Assembly (NCBI GenBank): GCA_027317055.1 | Contig: DAHVFK010000007.1 | Coordinates: forward strand, 1 to 25,978 | DNA length: 25,978 nt | Direction of reading: 5' to 3' | Source of the DNA: Betaproteobacteria bacterium | GTDB lineage: Bacteria; Pseudomonadota; Gammaproteobacteria; Burkholderiales; SG8-39 | Part shown: one piece after another, positions 16,605 to 24,023 of the stretch | Layout: every line of letters starts with the position of its first letter | How positions within the stretch are numbered: position 1 is the first letter of the stretch | Program-made: the position numbers and the translations under genes | The notes under the pieces: model-generated | What the model was told of the DNA's origin: nothing | Database searches by the model: none | Seen by the model: only the letters and a program-made list of their open reading frames with translations

Positions 16605-16943
16605 GTGCCCAAGCTGAAAGTGCTGCCCCATCCTCAACTGTGCTCGCAAGGCGCCGAGCTCGAAGCCAAGGAGGGCGTCTCGATCCTCGACACGCTGCTC
16701 GAAAACGGCATCGAGATCGAGCATGCCTGCGAAAAGTCCTGTGCCTGTACCACCTGCCACGTGGTGGTGCGCGAAGGCATCGGCTCGCTCGACGAGGCCG
16801 AGGAGAAGGAAGAGGACATGCTCGACAAGGCCTGGGGGCTGGAGGCGAACTCGCGCCTGTCGTGCCAGGCCAGGGTGCGCGACGCGGACCTGGTGATCGA
16901 GATACCGAAGTACACCATCAACTACGCGCGCGAGGAGCATTGA
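16605..16943 (+). CDS. fdx: [2Fe-2S] ferredoxin of the isc system, GTG start
   Basis: A 112-residue adrenodoxin-type ferredoxin that supplies electrons for cluster assembly on IscU. The cluster ligands Cys42, Cys48, Cys51 and Cys87 are at the E. coli positions (EHACEKSCACTTCH, RLSCQARV). The GTG start gives MPKLKVLPHPQLC, the conserved N-terminus, and AGGA at 16595-16598 lies six bases upstream. It follows hscA by 11 bases. Its stop overlaps the iscX start. Confidence 0.97.
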   Translation: MPKLKVLPHPQLCSQGAELEAKEGVSILDTLLENGIEIEHACEKSCACTTCHVVVREGIGSLDEAEEKEEDMLDKAWGLEANSRLSCQARVRDADLVIEIPKYTINYAREEH

Positions 16944-17137
16944 TCAAATGGACCGACAGCCGCGAGATCGCGATCGCGCTCGCCGAGCAATTTCCCGAAA
17001 CCGATCCAGGGACGATCCGGTTCACCGACCTGCATCGCTGGGTACTCGAGTTGCCCGGCTTCGACGACGACCCGAAGCACAGCGGCGAGAAGATCCTCGA
17101 GGCGATCCAGATGGCCTGGATCGACGAGGCCGACTAG
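16940..17137 (+). CDS. iscX: Fe-S assembly protein IscX, TTG start
   Basis: A 65-residue acidic protein that binds IscS and modulates desulfurase activity, possibly as an iron-dependent regulator. The family pattern is complete: KWTDSREIAIALAE, TIRFTDLHRWV, GFDDDPKHSGEKILEAIQ and WIDEAD. The TTG at 16940 overlaps the fdx stop as TTGA and starts MIKWTDS, close to E. coli MGLKWTDS. There is no upstream Shine-Dalgarno sequence, so translation is probably coupled to fdx. It ends the isc operon, seven bases from the convergent msrA stop. Confidence 0.95.
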   Translation: MIKWTDSREIAIALAEQFPETDPGTIRFTDLHRWVLELPGFDDDPKHSGEKILEAIQMAWIDEAD

Positions 17138-17144
17138 CGCGCCT

Positions 17145-17750
17145 TCACGGGCGGCCCGCCTTGCTTCCCCAGAGCTGCTTCACGCGCGCATCGCGGCCGC
17201 AGCCCTCGCGGTAGAAGTGGTAGCGCAGGGGATTCTTCGTGTAGTAATTCTGATGGTAGTCCTCGGCGGGCCAGAACTCGCCCGCCTTGGCGATCTCGGT
17301 TACGATAGGCGCCTTGAACGGCTTGCTGCGCTCGATCCGCGCCTTGGATTCCTCGGCCAGGCGCTTCTGCTCGTCGTTTAGGTAGAAGATCGCGCTGCGA
17401 TACTGCGTGCCGACGTCGCAGAACTGGCGGTCCTTCACCGTGGGGTCGATGCTGTGCCAGTACACCTCGAGCAGCTTCGCGTAGCTCACGACTTTCGGGT
17501 CGAACTCGATCTCGACCGATTCCGCGTGGCCGGTCTCTCCGGCCGACACCTGGTGGTAGGTGGGGTGCTGCGTGTGGCCGCCGGTGTAGCCCGAGGTGGT
17601 CGAGACTACGCCCGGCACCTTGTCGAAGTCGGATTCGACGCACCAGAAGCAGCCGCCGGCGAAGATGGCCGTTTCCCGGCCCTGGGGCTGGGCCGACGCG
17701 GCGGTGGAGGCAAGGGCGAGGGCTAGGGCGGCGATGAGCCGGAAGGTCAT
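17145..17750 (-). CDS. msrA: Peptide methionine-S-sulfoxide reductase MsrA, exported
   Basis: A 201-residue MsrA that reduces the S-epimer of methionine sulfoxide. The catalytic motif GCFWC is at residues 33-37 (Cys34), with GYTGG and HAESVEIEFDP following; Cys184 (YREGCGRDARVK) is a likely resolving cysteine. The first 20 residues (MTFRLIAALALALASTAASA) form a signal peptide with a clear ASA cleavage site, so the enzyme should act in the periplasm. It is the last gene of the minus-strand run, 50 bases after the macro-domain gene. No membrane electron donor for it is encoded in this window. Confidence 0.95.
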   Translation of the reverse strand: MTFRLIAALALALASTAASAQPQGRETAIFAGGCFWCVESDFDKVPGVVSTTSGYTGGHTQHPTYHQVSAGETGHAESVEIEFDPKVVSYAKLLEVYWHSIDPTVKDRQFCDVGTQYRSAIFYLNDEQKRLAEESKARIERSKPFKAPIVTEIAKAGEFWPAEDYHQNYYTKNPLRYHFYREGCGRDARVKQLWGSKAGRP

Positions 17751-17800
17751 TTCAGGAACTCCGCTGGTTGTACATCTTAGTCTGTACGCGGGAGCCCTCC

Positions 17801-18355
17801 TTACGGACGCAGGCCCAGCTCGGTGAGCACCGCTTCGATCACCGGCTCATCGCGCAGGCAAAGGCGGATCAGCCTGAGCGGGCCCGCGGCCTGCGCCTCG
17901 TACCAGGCGCGCACCGCGGCGTCGTAGGCGCGGGCGCACACCGGCAGCGGCACCGCGAAGATCCCGCTCGAGACCGCGGGAAACGACAGCGCAGCCCATT
18001 GCGACTCGTGCGCGCAGCGAAACGCCGCCTCGAGCGCGCGCACCAGCTTTTGCTCCTCTTCGCCCTCGCCCTGGCGCGGACCGACGGCGTGGATCACGCC
18101 CTTGTACGGCAGCTTGCCCGCGCCGCTTACCACCGCGCTGCCGGTGGGCAGCGGGCCGCGCTCGCGCACGATTCGATCGCACTCGGCCTGCAACGCGGGA
18201 CCGGCGGCGCGCGAGATGATTCCGGCCACCCCGCCGCCATGGGCCAGGTGTCCGTTGGCGGCATTGACGATCGCGTCGACCGGCTCCTTGAGCAGGTCGC
18301 CGCGCACCACCTGAAACATGCGGACGGCGGGAAACGGCAGCTCGGCGAGGATCAT
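17801..18355 (-). CDS. Macro-domain ADP-ribose hydrolase
   Basis: A 184-residue single macro domain. The ADP-ribose-binding features are VVRGDLLKEPVDAIVNAANG (residues 16-35), HLAHGGGVAGIISRAAGP and the loop FPAVSSGIFAVPLP. Proteins of this MacroD/YmdB-like type hydrolyse O-acetyl-ADP-ribose or remove ADP-ribose from targets; which applies here cannot be told. It starts 22 bases after the parvulin gene stop and is probably cotranscribed. It is cytoplasmic, while the genes on both sides encode exported proteins. Confidence 0.88.
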   Translation of the reverse strand: MILAELPFPAVRMFQVVRGDLLKEPVDAIVNAANGHLAHGGGVAGIISRAAGPALQAECDRIVRERGPLPTGSAVVSGAGKLPYKGVIHAVGPRQGEGEEEQKLVRALEAAFRCAHESQWAALSFPAVSSGIFAVPLPVCARAYDAAVRAWYEAQAAGPLRLIRLCLRDEPVIEAVLTELGLRP

Positions 18356-18377
18356 GCCATCGCGGCCGCCGCGCGAA

Positions 18378-19205
18378 TTACTCGATTTTCGCCTTGGCGC
18401 GCAGACTCTGCACCAAGTCGCGCAGCTGGCGCTGCTTGAGCTGCTGCTCGATACGCGCCTTGACCTCTTCCAGCGGCGGGACCTTGAGCGGGCGCACGTC
18501 CTCGACCTGGATCACGTGGTAGCCGTAGCGCGTGCGAACCGGCTTCTCGGTGTACTTGCCCTTGTCGAGCTTGACCATCGCGTCGCTGAACGCCTTGTCC
18601 AGGTTGCCTCCCGGCGACATCCAGTCCAGCTCGCCGCCGCGCTCCCGGGTGCCGGCGTCCTTCGACTTCTTCGCCAGCTCTTCGAACTTGGCGCCCTTGT
18701 CGAGCGCCGCGATCACGCTCTTGGCCTCGTCCTCGGTGTCGAGCAGGATGTGGCGCACCTTGTATTCCTTGCCGCCGGCCTTCGCCTTGGCCTCGTCGTA
18801 AGCCTTCTGGATCTCGGCCTCGCTGACCGGATGATCGCGCAGCCAGTCGCTGACATAGTGCTGCACGATCACCGTCTGGCGCACCAGCGCGAGTTCGGCC
18901 TGCAGCGCGGGTTTCTTGCTGTAGCCGGTGCGCGCAGCCTCCTGCGCGATGAGCTCGCGGTTGATCAGGTCCTCTCGCACGGCTTCGCGCATTGCCGGAT
19001 TGTCCGGCGCGCCCTGGACTTCGCGCTCGCGCAGCAGCACTTCGGCGCGCGCGGCGGGAATCGCGACGCCGTTCACGGTCGCGATAGGGCCGGCCTTGGC
19101 GGCCTTCTTCGGCGCGTCCTTCGCAGCGGCCTGCGCCAGGACGGACGCCGGGAGGGCGAGGGCGGCGGCCGCGAGCGCGGCGCCGACGATTAGGCGTAGC
19201 TTCAT
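18378..19205 (-). CDS. Periplasmic parvulin-type peptidyl-prolyl isomerase
   Basis: A 275-residue protein. Residues 1-24 are a signal peptide (cleavage after ASVLA). A SurA/PrsA-like helical segment (about 50-140) precedes a PpiC-type rotamase domain (about 146-243) with KVRHILLDTEDEA, GGELDWMSPGGNL and RTRYGYHVIQVEDVRP. The C-terminus is a charged coil. It is expected to catalyse proline isomerisation and assist folding of exported or outer-membrane proteins. AAGGAAG just before the ATG supports the start at 19205. It lies 35 bases after bolA. Confidence 0.92.
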   Translation of the reverse strand: MKLRLIVGAALAAAALALPASVLAQAAAKDAPKKAAKAGPIATVNGVAIPAARAEVLLREREVQGAPDNPAMREAVREDLINRELIAQEAARTGYSKKPALQAELALVRQTVIVQHYVSDWLRDHPVSEAEIQKAYDEAKAKAGGKEYKVRHILLDTEDEAKSVIAALDKGAKFEELAKKSKDAGTRERGGELDWMSPGGNLDKAFSDAMVKLDKGKYTEKPVRTRYGYHVIQVEDVRPLKVPPLEEVKARIEQQLKQRQLRDLVQSLRAKAKIE

Positions 19206-19240
19206 CTGCTTCCTTTGTGCCAAGAATGATCGAGCCCGCA

Positions 19241-19513
19241 TTATGCGCCGCCTTCGTCCGGCGCGCGGGCGGCGATGGTGAGCGCGTGGATCGGGTGTTC
19301 CATCAGCTCGCCCAGAGCCTCGTAAACCATCCGGTGGCGCGCCAGCGTCGGCTTGCCGCGGAAGGCCTCTGCCACGATGGTGAGGCGCCAGTGCGTATTT
19401 CCGCCCGGCTTCCATCCGGAGTGGCCCTGGTGCTTCGCGCTCTCGTCCAGAAGCTCGAGGGAGGCGGGCTCGAGCGCCGCGAGCCGCTGACGCATGCGGG
19501 CCTCGACGCTCAT
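19241..19513 (-). CDS. bolA: BolA family protein
   Basis: A 90-residue BolA-fold protein. The family core is clear: HSGWKPGGNTHWRLTIVAEA, then GKPTLARHRMVYEALGEL and HPIHALTIAARAP. BolA proteins pair with monothiol glutaredoxins through a shared [2Fe-2S] cluster and act in Fe-S trafficking, and in E. coli also in morphology and biofilm regulation. The HW..TI segment carries a possible cluster-ligand His. Its ATG overlaps the yciB stop (ATGA, 19510-19513). Confidence 0.92.
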   Translation of the reverse strand: MSVEARMRQRLAALEPASLELLDESAKHQGHSGWKPGGNTHWRLTIVAEAFRGKPTLARHRMVYEALGELMEHPIHALTIAARAPDEGGA

Positions 19514-20052
19514 TGCTCGTCGCCGTCGTGCTCGATGTGCCGGGCGAGAAACAGCGCCTGGGCCAAGATGAACAGCAGCATCAGCCCGGTCACTCCGAAC
19601 AGCTTGAAATTGACCCACTGGTCGGTCGAAAAATGGAACGCCACGTAAAGATTGAGCACGCCCATGGCGGCGAAGAACCCGGCCCAGCTCCAGTTCAGCT
19701 TCGCCCACGCCGGCGCCGGCAGCTGCAGCTGGGCCCGCATCATGGCGCGGATCAGGTTGCGCCCGAAGAAGCGCTCGGAGACCACCAGCACGAGCGCGAA
19801 TAGCCAGTAGAGCACGGTCGGCTTCCACTTGATGAAGATTTCGTTGCGCAACAGCAGGGTCGCGCCGCCGAACACCACGATGATCGCGAGGCTCGCCCAC
19901 AACATGCCGTCGATGCGCTTGCCGCGCAGCCAAAGCCAGCCGATCTGCACGAAGCTCGCCGCGATCGCCGCCGCGGTGGCGACGAAAATGCCCTTCAGCT
20001 TGAACGCGACGAAGAACAGGATGACCGGAAACAGGTCGAAGAGAAACTTCAT
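19510..20052 (-). CDS. yciB: Septation protein A homologue YciB (IspZ)
   Basis: A 180-residue inner-membrane protein with five to six hydrophobic helices. It begins MKFLFDLFPVILFFVAFKLK, the conserved YciB N-terminus, followed by FGGATLLLRNEIFIKWKPTV and a C-terminal DQWVNFKLFGVTGLMLLF. In E. coli and Shigella YciB is linked to envelope synthesis and cell division. Its start overlaps the msrB stop and its stop overlaps the bolA start, both as ATGA. Confidence 0.95.
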   Translation of the reverse strand: MKFLFDLFPVILFFVAFKLKGIFVATAAAIAASFVQIGWLWLRGKRIDGMLWASLAIIVVFGGATLLLRNEIFIKWKPTVLYWLFALVLVVSERFFGRNLIRAMMRAQLQLPAPAWAKLNWSWAGFFAAMGVLNLYVAFHFSTDQWVNFKLFGVTGLMLLFILAQALFLARHIEHDGDEQ

Positions 20053-20456
20053 GCCTTCTCGAACTTGAGCGAGGCCGAATTCAAGCAGTAGCGCAGGCCG
20101 GTAGGTTGCGGGCCGTCTTCGAACACATGCCCCAGGTGGGCCTTGCAGCGGGCGCATTGCACCTCGGTGCGCTTCATGAAGAAGGAGTAGTCCTCCTCGG
20201 CGGCGACGTTCTCCGGCTTGAGCGGCTGCCAATAGCTCGGCCAGCCGGTGCCGGATTCGAACTTGTGCTCCGAGGAGAACAGCTCCGCGCCACAGCACAC
20301 GCAGCGGTAGCTGCCCTTTTCATGGTGGTCCCAGTACTCTCCGCTGAAGGCGGGCTCGGTGCCCTTGCGCCGCGCCACCTTGAACTGCATCGGAGTGAGT
20401 TCCTTCTTCCACTCCGCATCCGTCTTTTCAACCGTATTGTCGACCTTGCTGTCCAT
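20049..20456 (-). CDS. msrB: Peptide methionine-R-sulfoxide reductase MsrB
   Basis: A 135-residue MsrB that reduces the R-epimer of methionine sulfoxide. The zinc cysteines are Cys52/Cys55 (CVCCGAELF) and Cys101/Cys104 (CARCKAHLGHVF). The catalytic Cys124 is in RYCLNSASLKF, and FESGTGWPSYW is present. No signal peptide is seen, so it is cytoplasmic, unlike the MsrA of the same operon. AGGAT before the ATG supports the start. It lies 16 bases after the membrane-protein gene. Confidence 0.96.
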   Translation of the reverse strand: MDSKVDNTVEKTDAEWKKELTPMQFKVARRKGTEPAFSGEYWDHHEKGSYRCVCCGAELFSSEHKFESGTGWPSYWQPLKPENVAAEEDYSFFMKRTEVQCARCKAHLGHVFEDGPQPTGLRYCLNSASLKFEKA

Positions 20457-20472
20457 GTTCGATCCTGATCCT

Positions 20473-21156
20473 CTAGCGCCAGTCGCCGACCGCGCGCCGC
20501 GCGGCTTCGTTCTCCGGCCGCACCGCCAGTCCGCTCGCCGTGACCGTGACCACGTACTGCGCGCCGTCGGCCATCGGCACGTAGGCCGCGCTGCCGTACA
20601 GCGCATCGGCGAACGGCAGGTAGTCATGATACCGCCTCGCCAGCCTCCACAGGTCGAGCGCGTCAGCGTGCCACAGCGGATAGACCGTGCGCAGCGCGGT
20701 CTGGTCCTGCGCGGCGTCCGAGTAGCGCCCCGAAATCCGCTCGAGCCGGTACACCGTGTCGAATCCGATCAGCGTGCCGATCGCGCGCCACTTCAGGACC
20801 CGCGCGTCGATCTGCCATTCGTCGCCGCGCAGCTCGTACTCGTGCGGTGCGGCGCCCGGAATGCTGAGCGTGAGCACGAAATCCTGCGGCCCAAGTGCGC
20901 GCAGCGCGACGTGCGCGGCTTCCTGCTCGTGCGTCAGGCGGGCGTAGGAGTGAAGGCTGGCCGCGATCACCGCCGCCAGCACCCCGAGCAGCACCACCGC
21001 CGCGCCGAGCAGCATCAGCAGCGTGCCGCGCGCGACCTGGGCGCGACGCAGCCGGCGCAGCGCCGCCAGCTCGAGCGGCAGGGCGAGCAGCACGCCGAGC
21101 AGCGCGAAACCGAGCAGGAGCGCCCGGGGTGACAAGCCCGAGAGCCAGTTCAGCAT
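20473..21156 (-). CDS. Conserved membrane-anchored protein of unknown function
   Basis: A 227-residue protein with two N-terminal membrane helices (about residues 10-28 and 38-62) and a large soluble domain, probably periplasmic. The soluble part carries YELRGDEWQIDARVLKWRA, YRLERISGRYSDAAQD, LPFADALYGSAAYVPMADGA and a C-terminal ARRAVGDW. I recall similar proteins in other Proteobacteria that carry an unsupported efflux-pump label; nothing here resembles a transporter. The ATG at 21156 is preceded by TATAGT six bases upstream; a GTG at 21183 is the alternative. It is the first gene of the minus-strand run. Confidence 0.75.
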   Translation of the reverse strand: MLNWLSGLSPRALLLGFALLGVLLALPLELAALRRLRRAQVARGTLLMLLGAAVVLLGVLAAVIAASLHSYARLTHEQEAAHVALRALGPQDFVLTLSIPGAAPHEYELRGDEWQIDARVLKWRAIGTLIGFDTVYRLERISGRYSDAAQDQTALRTVYPLWHADALDLWRLARRYHDYLPFADALYGSAAYVPMADGAQYVVTVTASGLAVRPENEAARRAVGDWR

Positions 21157-21161
21157 CGGGG

Positions 21162-21170
21162 TACTATATT
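21162..21170. promoter_or_regulatory. Shared AT-rich -10 region of two divergent genes
   Basis: TACTATATT is the only AT-rich patch between the divergent starts. Read on the minus strand it gives TATAGT, ending six bases before the ATG at 21156. On the plus strand TATATT would serve the 21205 gene, which has its own AGGAGG. Clear -35 hexamers were not found. Confidence 0.4.
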
Positions 21171-21204
21171 CGCCCGGACCCACCGAGGGAAGCAGGAGGA
21201 AAGC

Positions 21205-21597
21205 GTGGCACTGGTAAGACTAATCGAGTACGCGGAGGCGACGCCCGAGGTCAGGTCGGTCTACGACGACATCATGCAAACGCGCGGCGTCGACTGGATC
21301 AACAATTTCTGGAAGGCGCTGGCCAACGACCCGGCCCAGCTGCGCCGCATGTGGCACAACGTGAAGCAGGTGATGGCGCCGGGCGCGCTCGACCCGCTAC
21401 TGAAGGAGATGATCTACGTGGCCGTGAGCGCGACCAACGGTTGCGAGTACTGCACGCATTCGCACACCGCTGCGGCGCGCAAGAAAGGCATGAGCGACGC
21501 CATGCTGATGGAGCTGATGGCGGTAGTCGGGCTGGCGAACGAGACCAACCGGCTCACCAATGGCCTGCGGGTCGAGGTGGATCCCCAGTTCAGGTAG
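21205..21597 (+). CDS. AhpD-like carboxymuconolactone decarboxylase family protein
   Basis: A 130-residue helical protein of the CMD/AhpD family. The peroxidase-type motif CxxCxxxH is intact: Cys80, Cys83 and His87 in NGCEYCTHSHTAAARKKG. That motif points to a thiol-disulfide or peroxidase-linked redox role rather than lactone decarboxylation. The GTG start has a strong AGGAGGA at 21194-21200. The last eight bases overlap the convergent thiol dioxygenase gene. A role in the thiol metabolism of the neighbouring genes is an inference from position. Confidence 0.88.
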   Translation: MALVRLIEYAEATPEVRSVYDDIMQTRGVDWINNFWKALANDPAQLRRMWHNVKQVMAPGALDPLLKEMIYVAVSATNGCEYCTHSHTAAARKKGMSDAMLMELMAVVGLANETNRLTNGLRVEVDPQFR

Positions 21598-22192
21598 CAG
21601 GGCGCGCTTCCCTGGAGCGGTCCCACAGGTTGGGCGTCAGGCTGTTGTGGTAGCCCGAGACGAACTCGCGCGGCGCGCCGCTCGCGGGATCGAAGGTGTG
21701 GCGCCTGACCGCGCCGATGTTGGCGCCGTAGACGTGGATGCTGATCGCCGTGCGGTCGCGCGCGGCGTTGGAGACGACGTGCACGTCGCCGATGCGAGGC
21801 GAGACGCGGTCGACGTCACCCGGACGCACGCGATGCGTGCCCGTCACACGCATGGGTCTTTCCACGGCGTATTCCTCGCACAATTCCTCGCCGCGCATAA
21901 CGCCCACGAGCCCCCACACGGTGTGGTCGTGCACCGGGGTTTTCTGGCCCGGCTGCCAGACGAAGCTCACCACCGAAAAGCGCTCGAGCGGGTCGCAGTG
22001 CAGCAGGTACTGGCGGTAGGAGTCGGCCGAGGGACGGGCGAACTCCTCCGGCAGCCAGTCGTCGTGGGTCACGAGTTCGCGCAGCAGCTTCTCGCCTTCG
22101 TCCAGCAGGGCGGGCTCGTCGCCCGCGCGCCGCGCGACCAGGGCGGTCATATCCTGCACGAATTTGCGGAAGCGCTGGATGTTGTTCGGCAT
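21590..22192 (-). CDS. mdo: Gln-type thiol dioxygenase, probably 3-mercaptopropionate dioxygenase
   Basis: A 200-residue cupin of the cysteine dioxygenase family that adds O2 to a thiol to give a sulfinate. Iron ligands are His88 and His90 (VHDHTVWG) and His138 (GDVHVVSN). The Ser151-His153-Tyr155 triad is present (SIHVY). Residue 61, in YRQYLLHCDP, is Gln where true cysteine dioxygenases have the carboxylate-binding Arg; Gln-type enzymes characterised so far prefer 3-mercaptopropionate. Gly94 takes the place of the crosslinking Cys of animal enzymes. Start 22192 (MPNNIQRF) is preferred because ATG 22225 lies inside the likely -10 (GATAAT). The rhodanese gene is divergent. Confidence 0.85.
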   Translation of the reverse strand: MPNNIQRFRKFVQDMTALVARRAGDEPALLDEGEKLLRELVTHDDWLPEEFARPSADSYRQYLLHCDPLERFSVVSFVWQPGQKTPVHDHTVWGLVGVMRGEELCEEYAVERPMRVTGTHRVRPGDVDRVSPRIGDVHVVSNAARDRTAISIHVYGANIGAVRRHTFDPASGAPREFVSGYHNSLTPNLWDRSREARPAT

Positions 22193-22223
22193 GCGGCGGA
22201 ATGTGAAATGGGGTCCAGCACCC

Positions 22224-22242
22224 ATTATCCTACCGCTAAGAT
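22224..22242. promoter_or_regulatory. Divergent -10 elements between mdo and the rhodanese gene
   Basis: On the minus strand GATAAT (22229 to 22224) is a five-of-six -10 that would start the dioxygenase transcript about 25 bases before its ATG. On the plus strand TAAGAT (22237-22242) ends seven bases before the rhodanese ATG. The two starts are only 57 bases apart, so regulation is probably shared. Confidence 0.45.
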
Positions 22243-22249
22243 ACATGAG

Positions 22250-23842
22250 ATGACGGCCCCTGAAACCGCTTCTCCCCGGCTGAGCGCGCAGGCGCTGCGC
22301 GCGATGCTCGGCGACGGGCGGGAGCTCGCGCTGCTCGACGTGCGCGAGGAGGGCGTCTTCGCCCAGGGCCACCTGCTCACGGCGGCCTGCCTGCCGCTGT
22401 CGCGGCTCGAGCTCGGGCTCGAGCGGCGGGTGCCGCGGCGCGACACGCGCGTCGTGCTGTGCGACGACGACGAGACCCTGGCCGGCCGCGCTGCGGTGGC
22501 GATGCGCCGCTTCGGCTGGCGCGACGTGTCGCTGCTCGCCGGCGGCGTGCCGGCGTGGAAGGCCGCCGGCCACGAGCTTTTCAGCGGGGTGCACGTGCCG
22601 AGCAAGGCGTTCGGCGAGGCAGTCGAGCACGGCTGCGGCACACCGCGCATCAGCGCCGCCGAGCTCAAGGCGCGGCTCGACGCGGGTGATGACGTGCTGG
22701 TGCTCGATTCGCGCCCCATGAGCGAGTACGAGGTAATGAACATCCCCGGCGCGCTCGACTGCCCCGGGGCCGAGCTGGTGTACCGCGTGCACGAGGTGGT
22801 CAAGCGGCCGCAGACGCTGGTGGTGGTGAATTGCGCCGGGCGCACGCGATCGATCATCGGCGCGCAGTCGCTGATCAACGCCGGCCTGCCGAACCGGGTC
22901 ATGGCGCTGCAGAACGGCACCATGGGCTGGCATCTCGCCGGCTTCGAGCTCGAGCACGGGCAAGAGCGGCACGCACCGGCCCCATCGGCCGAGGCGCTGG
23001 CGAAGGCGCGCGCCGCCGCGGCACGCGTGGCCGAGCGTTGCGGCGTGCGCGCGATCCCGCTCGCGGAGCTCGAGCGACTGCGCGGCGAGGCGTCGCGCAC
23101 CAGCTACTGCTTCGACGTCAGGGGCCCCGAGGAGTACCGCGCCGGGCACCTGCCGGGTTTCGCCGGCGCGCCGGGCGGGCAGCTGGTGCAGGCGACCGAC
23201 TTGTACGCCGCCGTGCGCAACGCGCGCATCGTGCTCGTCGACTCGGACGGCGTGCGCGCCCGCATGACCGGCTCGTGGCTCGCGCAGATGGGTTGGCCCG
23301 AGGTGTACGTGGTCGAAGGGGCGGACGCGAGCAGCATGAGCGAGCGCGGCGTGCCGCGCGCGCGTGTGCTCGGGCTCGACGTGGCGCGCGCCGAGGCGCT
23401 CGATGCGCGCGCGCTGCAGGCGCTGCTCGCGGCAGGCGAGGCAACGCTGCTCGACCTCGCGAGCAGCCTGCAGTACCGCGACGGCCACATCCCGGGCGCC
23501 TGGTTCGCGGTGCGCGCGCGGCTGACCGAGGCGCGCGCGAAGGTCGGACCGCTGAAGAAGCTCGTCTTCACCTCGCCCGACGGCGTGCTGGCGAAGCTCG
23601 CCGCGGCGGAGGCGGGCGGGCTTGCGCTCGAAGGCGGCACCGAGGCGTGGCGCGCCGCCGGCCTGTCGCTGGAGCAGGGTACGACCCGCATGGCCTCGGC
23701 CACGGACGACGTGTACTACCGGCCGTACGACCGGCGCTCACAGATCGAGCAGGCGATGAAGGACTATCTCGACTGGGAAGTGGCGCTGGTCGAGCAGCTC
23801 AAGCGCGAGGACTATCTGCGCTTTAATCTGCAGCCGGTCTGA
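22250..23842 (+). CDS. Four-domain rhodanese-like sulfurtransferase
   Basis: A 530-residue protein made of four rhodanese modules, roughly residues 10-115, 130-250, 265-370 and 380-485, plus a charged C-terminal tail (YYRPYDRRSQIEQAMKDYLD). Domain 2 has a standard active-site loop with Cys195 (VVNCAGRTRS). Domain 1 has Cys71 in an acidic, non-standard loop (LCDDDET). Domains 3 and 4 have no loop cysteine (VDSDGVRARM, TSPDGVLAK) and are probably structural or binding modules. It should move sulfane sulfur to a thiol acceptor. The divergent thiol dioxygenase gene suggests a joint role in organic thiol degradation. ATG-AGA-TGA at 22245-22253 overlaps the start codon. Confidence 0.9.
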   Translation: MTAPETASPRLSAQALRAMLGDGRELALLDVREEGVFAQGHLLTAACLPLSRLELGLERRVPRRDTRVVLCDDDETLAGRAAVAMRRFGWRDVSLLAGGVPAWKAAGHELFSGVHVPSKAFGEAVEHGCGTPRISAAELKARLDAGDDVLVLDSRPMSEYEVMNIPGALDCPGAELVYRVHEVVKRPQTLVVVNCAGRTRSIIGAQSLINAGLPNRVMALQNGTMGWHLAGFELEHGQERHAPAPSAEALAKARAAAARVAERCGVRAIPLAELERLRGEASRTSYCFDVRGPEEYRAGHLPGFAGAPGGQLVQATDLYAAVRNARIVLVDSDGVRARMTGSWLAQMGWPEVYVVEGADASSMSERGVPRARVLGLDVARAEALDARALQALLAAGEATLLDLASSLQYRDGHIPGAWFAVRARLTEARAKVGPLKKLVFTSPDGVLAKLAAAEAGGLALEGGTEAWRAAGLSLEQGTTRMASATDDVYYRPYDRRSQIEQAMKDYLDWEVALVEQLKREDYLRFNLQPV

Positions 23843-23860
23843 AGTGGCTCGTTGTCCCGA

Positions 23861-24023
23861 ATGAGCGCGCTTTCGCAGCGTCTCGGCATCGCTAGGGCTC
23901 GTGCTGCTCACGCTGCTGTACGGCACCGCCATCACCGCGATCTTCACGGTCGCCCCGCGCCAGATCTTCGGCGCCTTCCTGGTGGTCGGCGCGATCGTCT
24001 ACTTGAGCACCGGCCGGCGCTAG
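23861..24023 (+). pseudogene. Possible frameshifted small membrane protein
   Basis: From ATG 23861 the frame reads MSALSQRLGIA and then becomes Arg/His-rich. In the next frame, from about 23895, the sequence reads LVLLTLLYGTAITAIFTVAP and then FGAFLVVGAIVYLSTGRR to a stop at 24021-24023. Joining them by one frame change near 23893 would give a membrane protein of about 53 residues. Without that, GTG 23901 gives a 40-residue hydrophobic peptide. No ribosome binding site is evident. It could also be the remnant of a larger gene. Its stop overlaps the convergent methyltransferase stop. Confidence 0.3.

Noticed and set aside
22193..23488. N-terminal extension of the thiol dioxygenase through the rhodanese gene on the opposite strand
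   Set aside because: The extension is antisense to the rhodanese coding region and lacks any fold. The dioxygenase family begins near MPNN, and a -10 element lies upstream of it.
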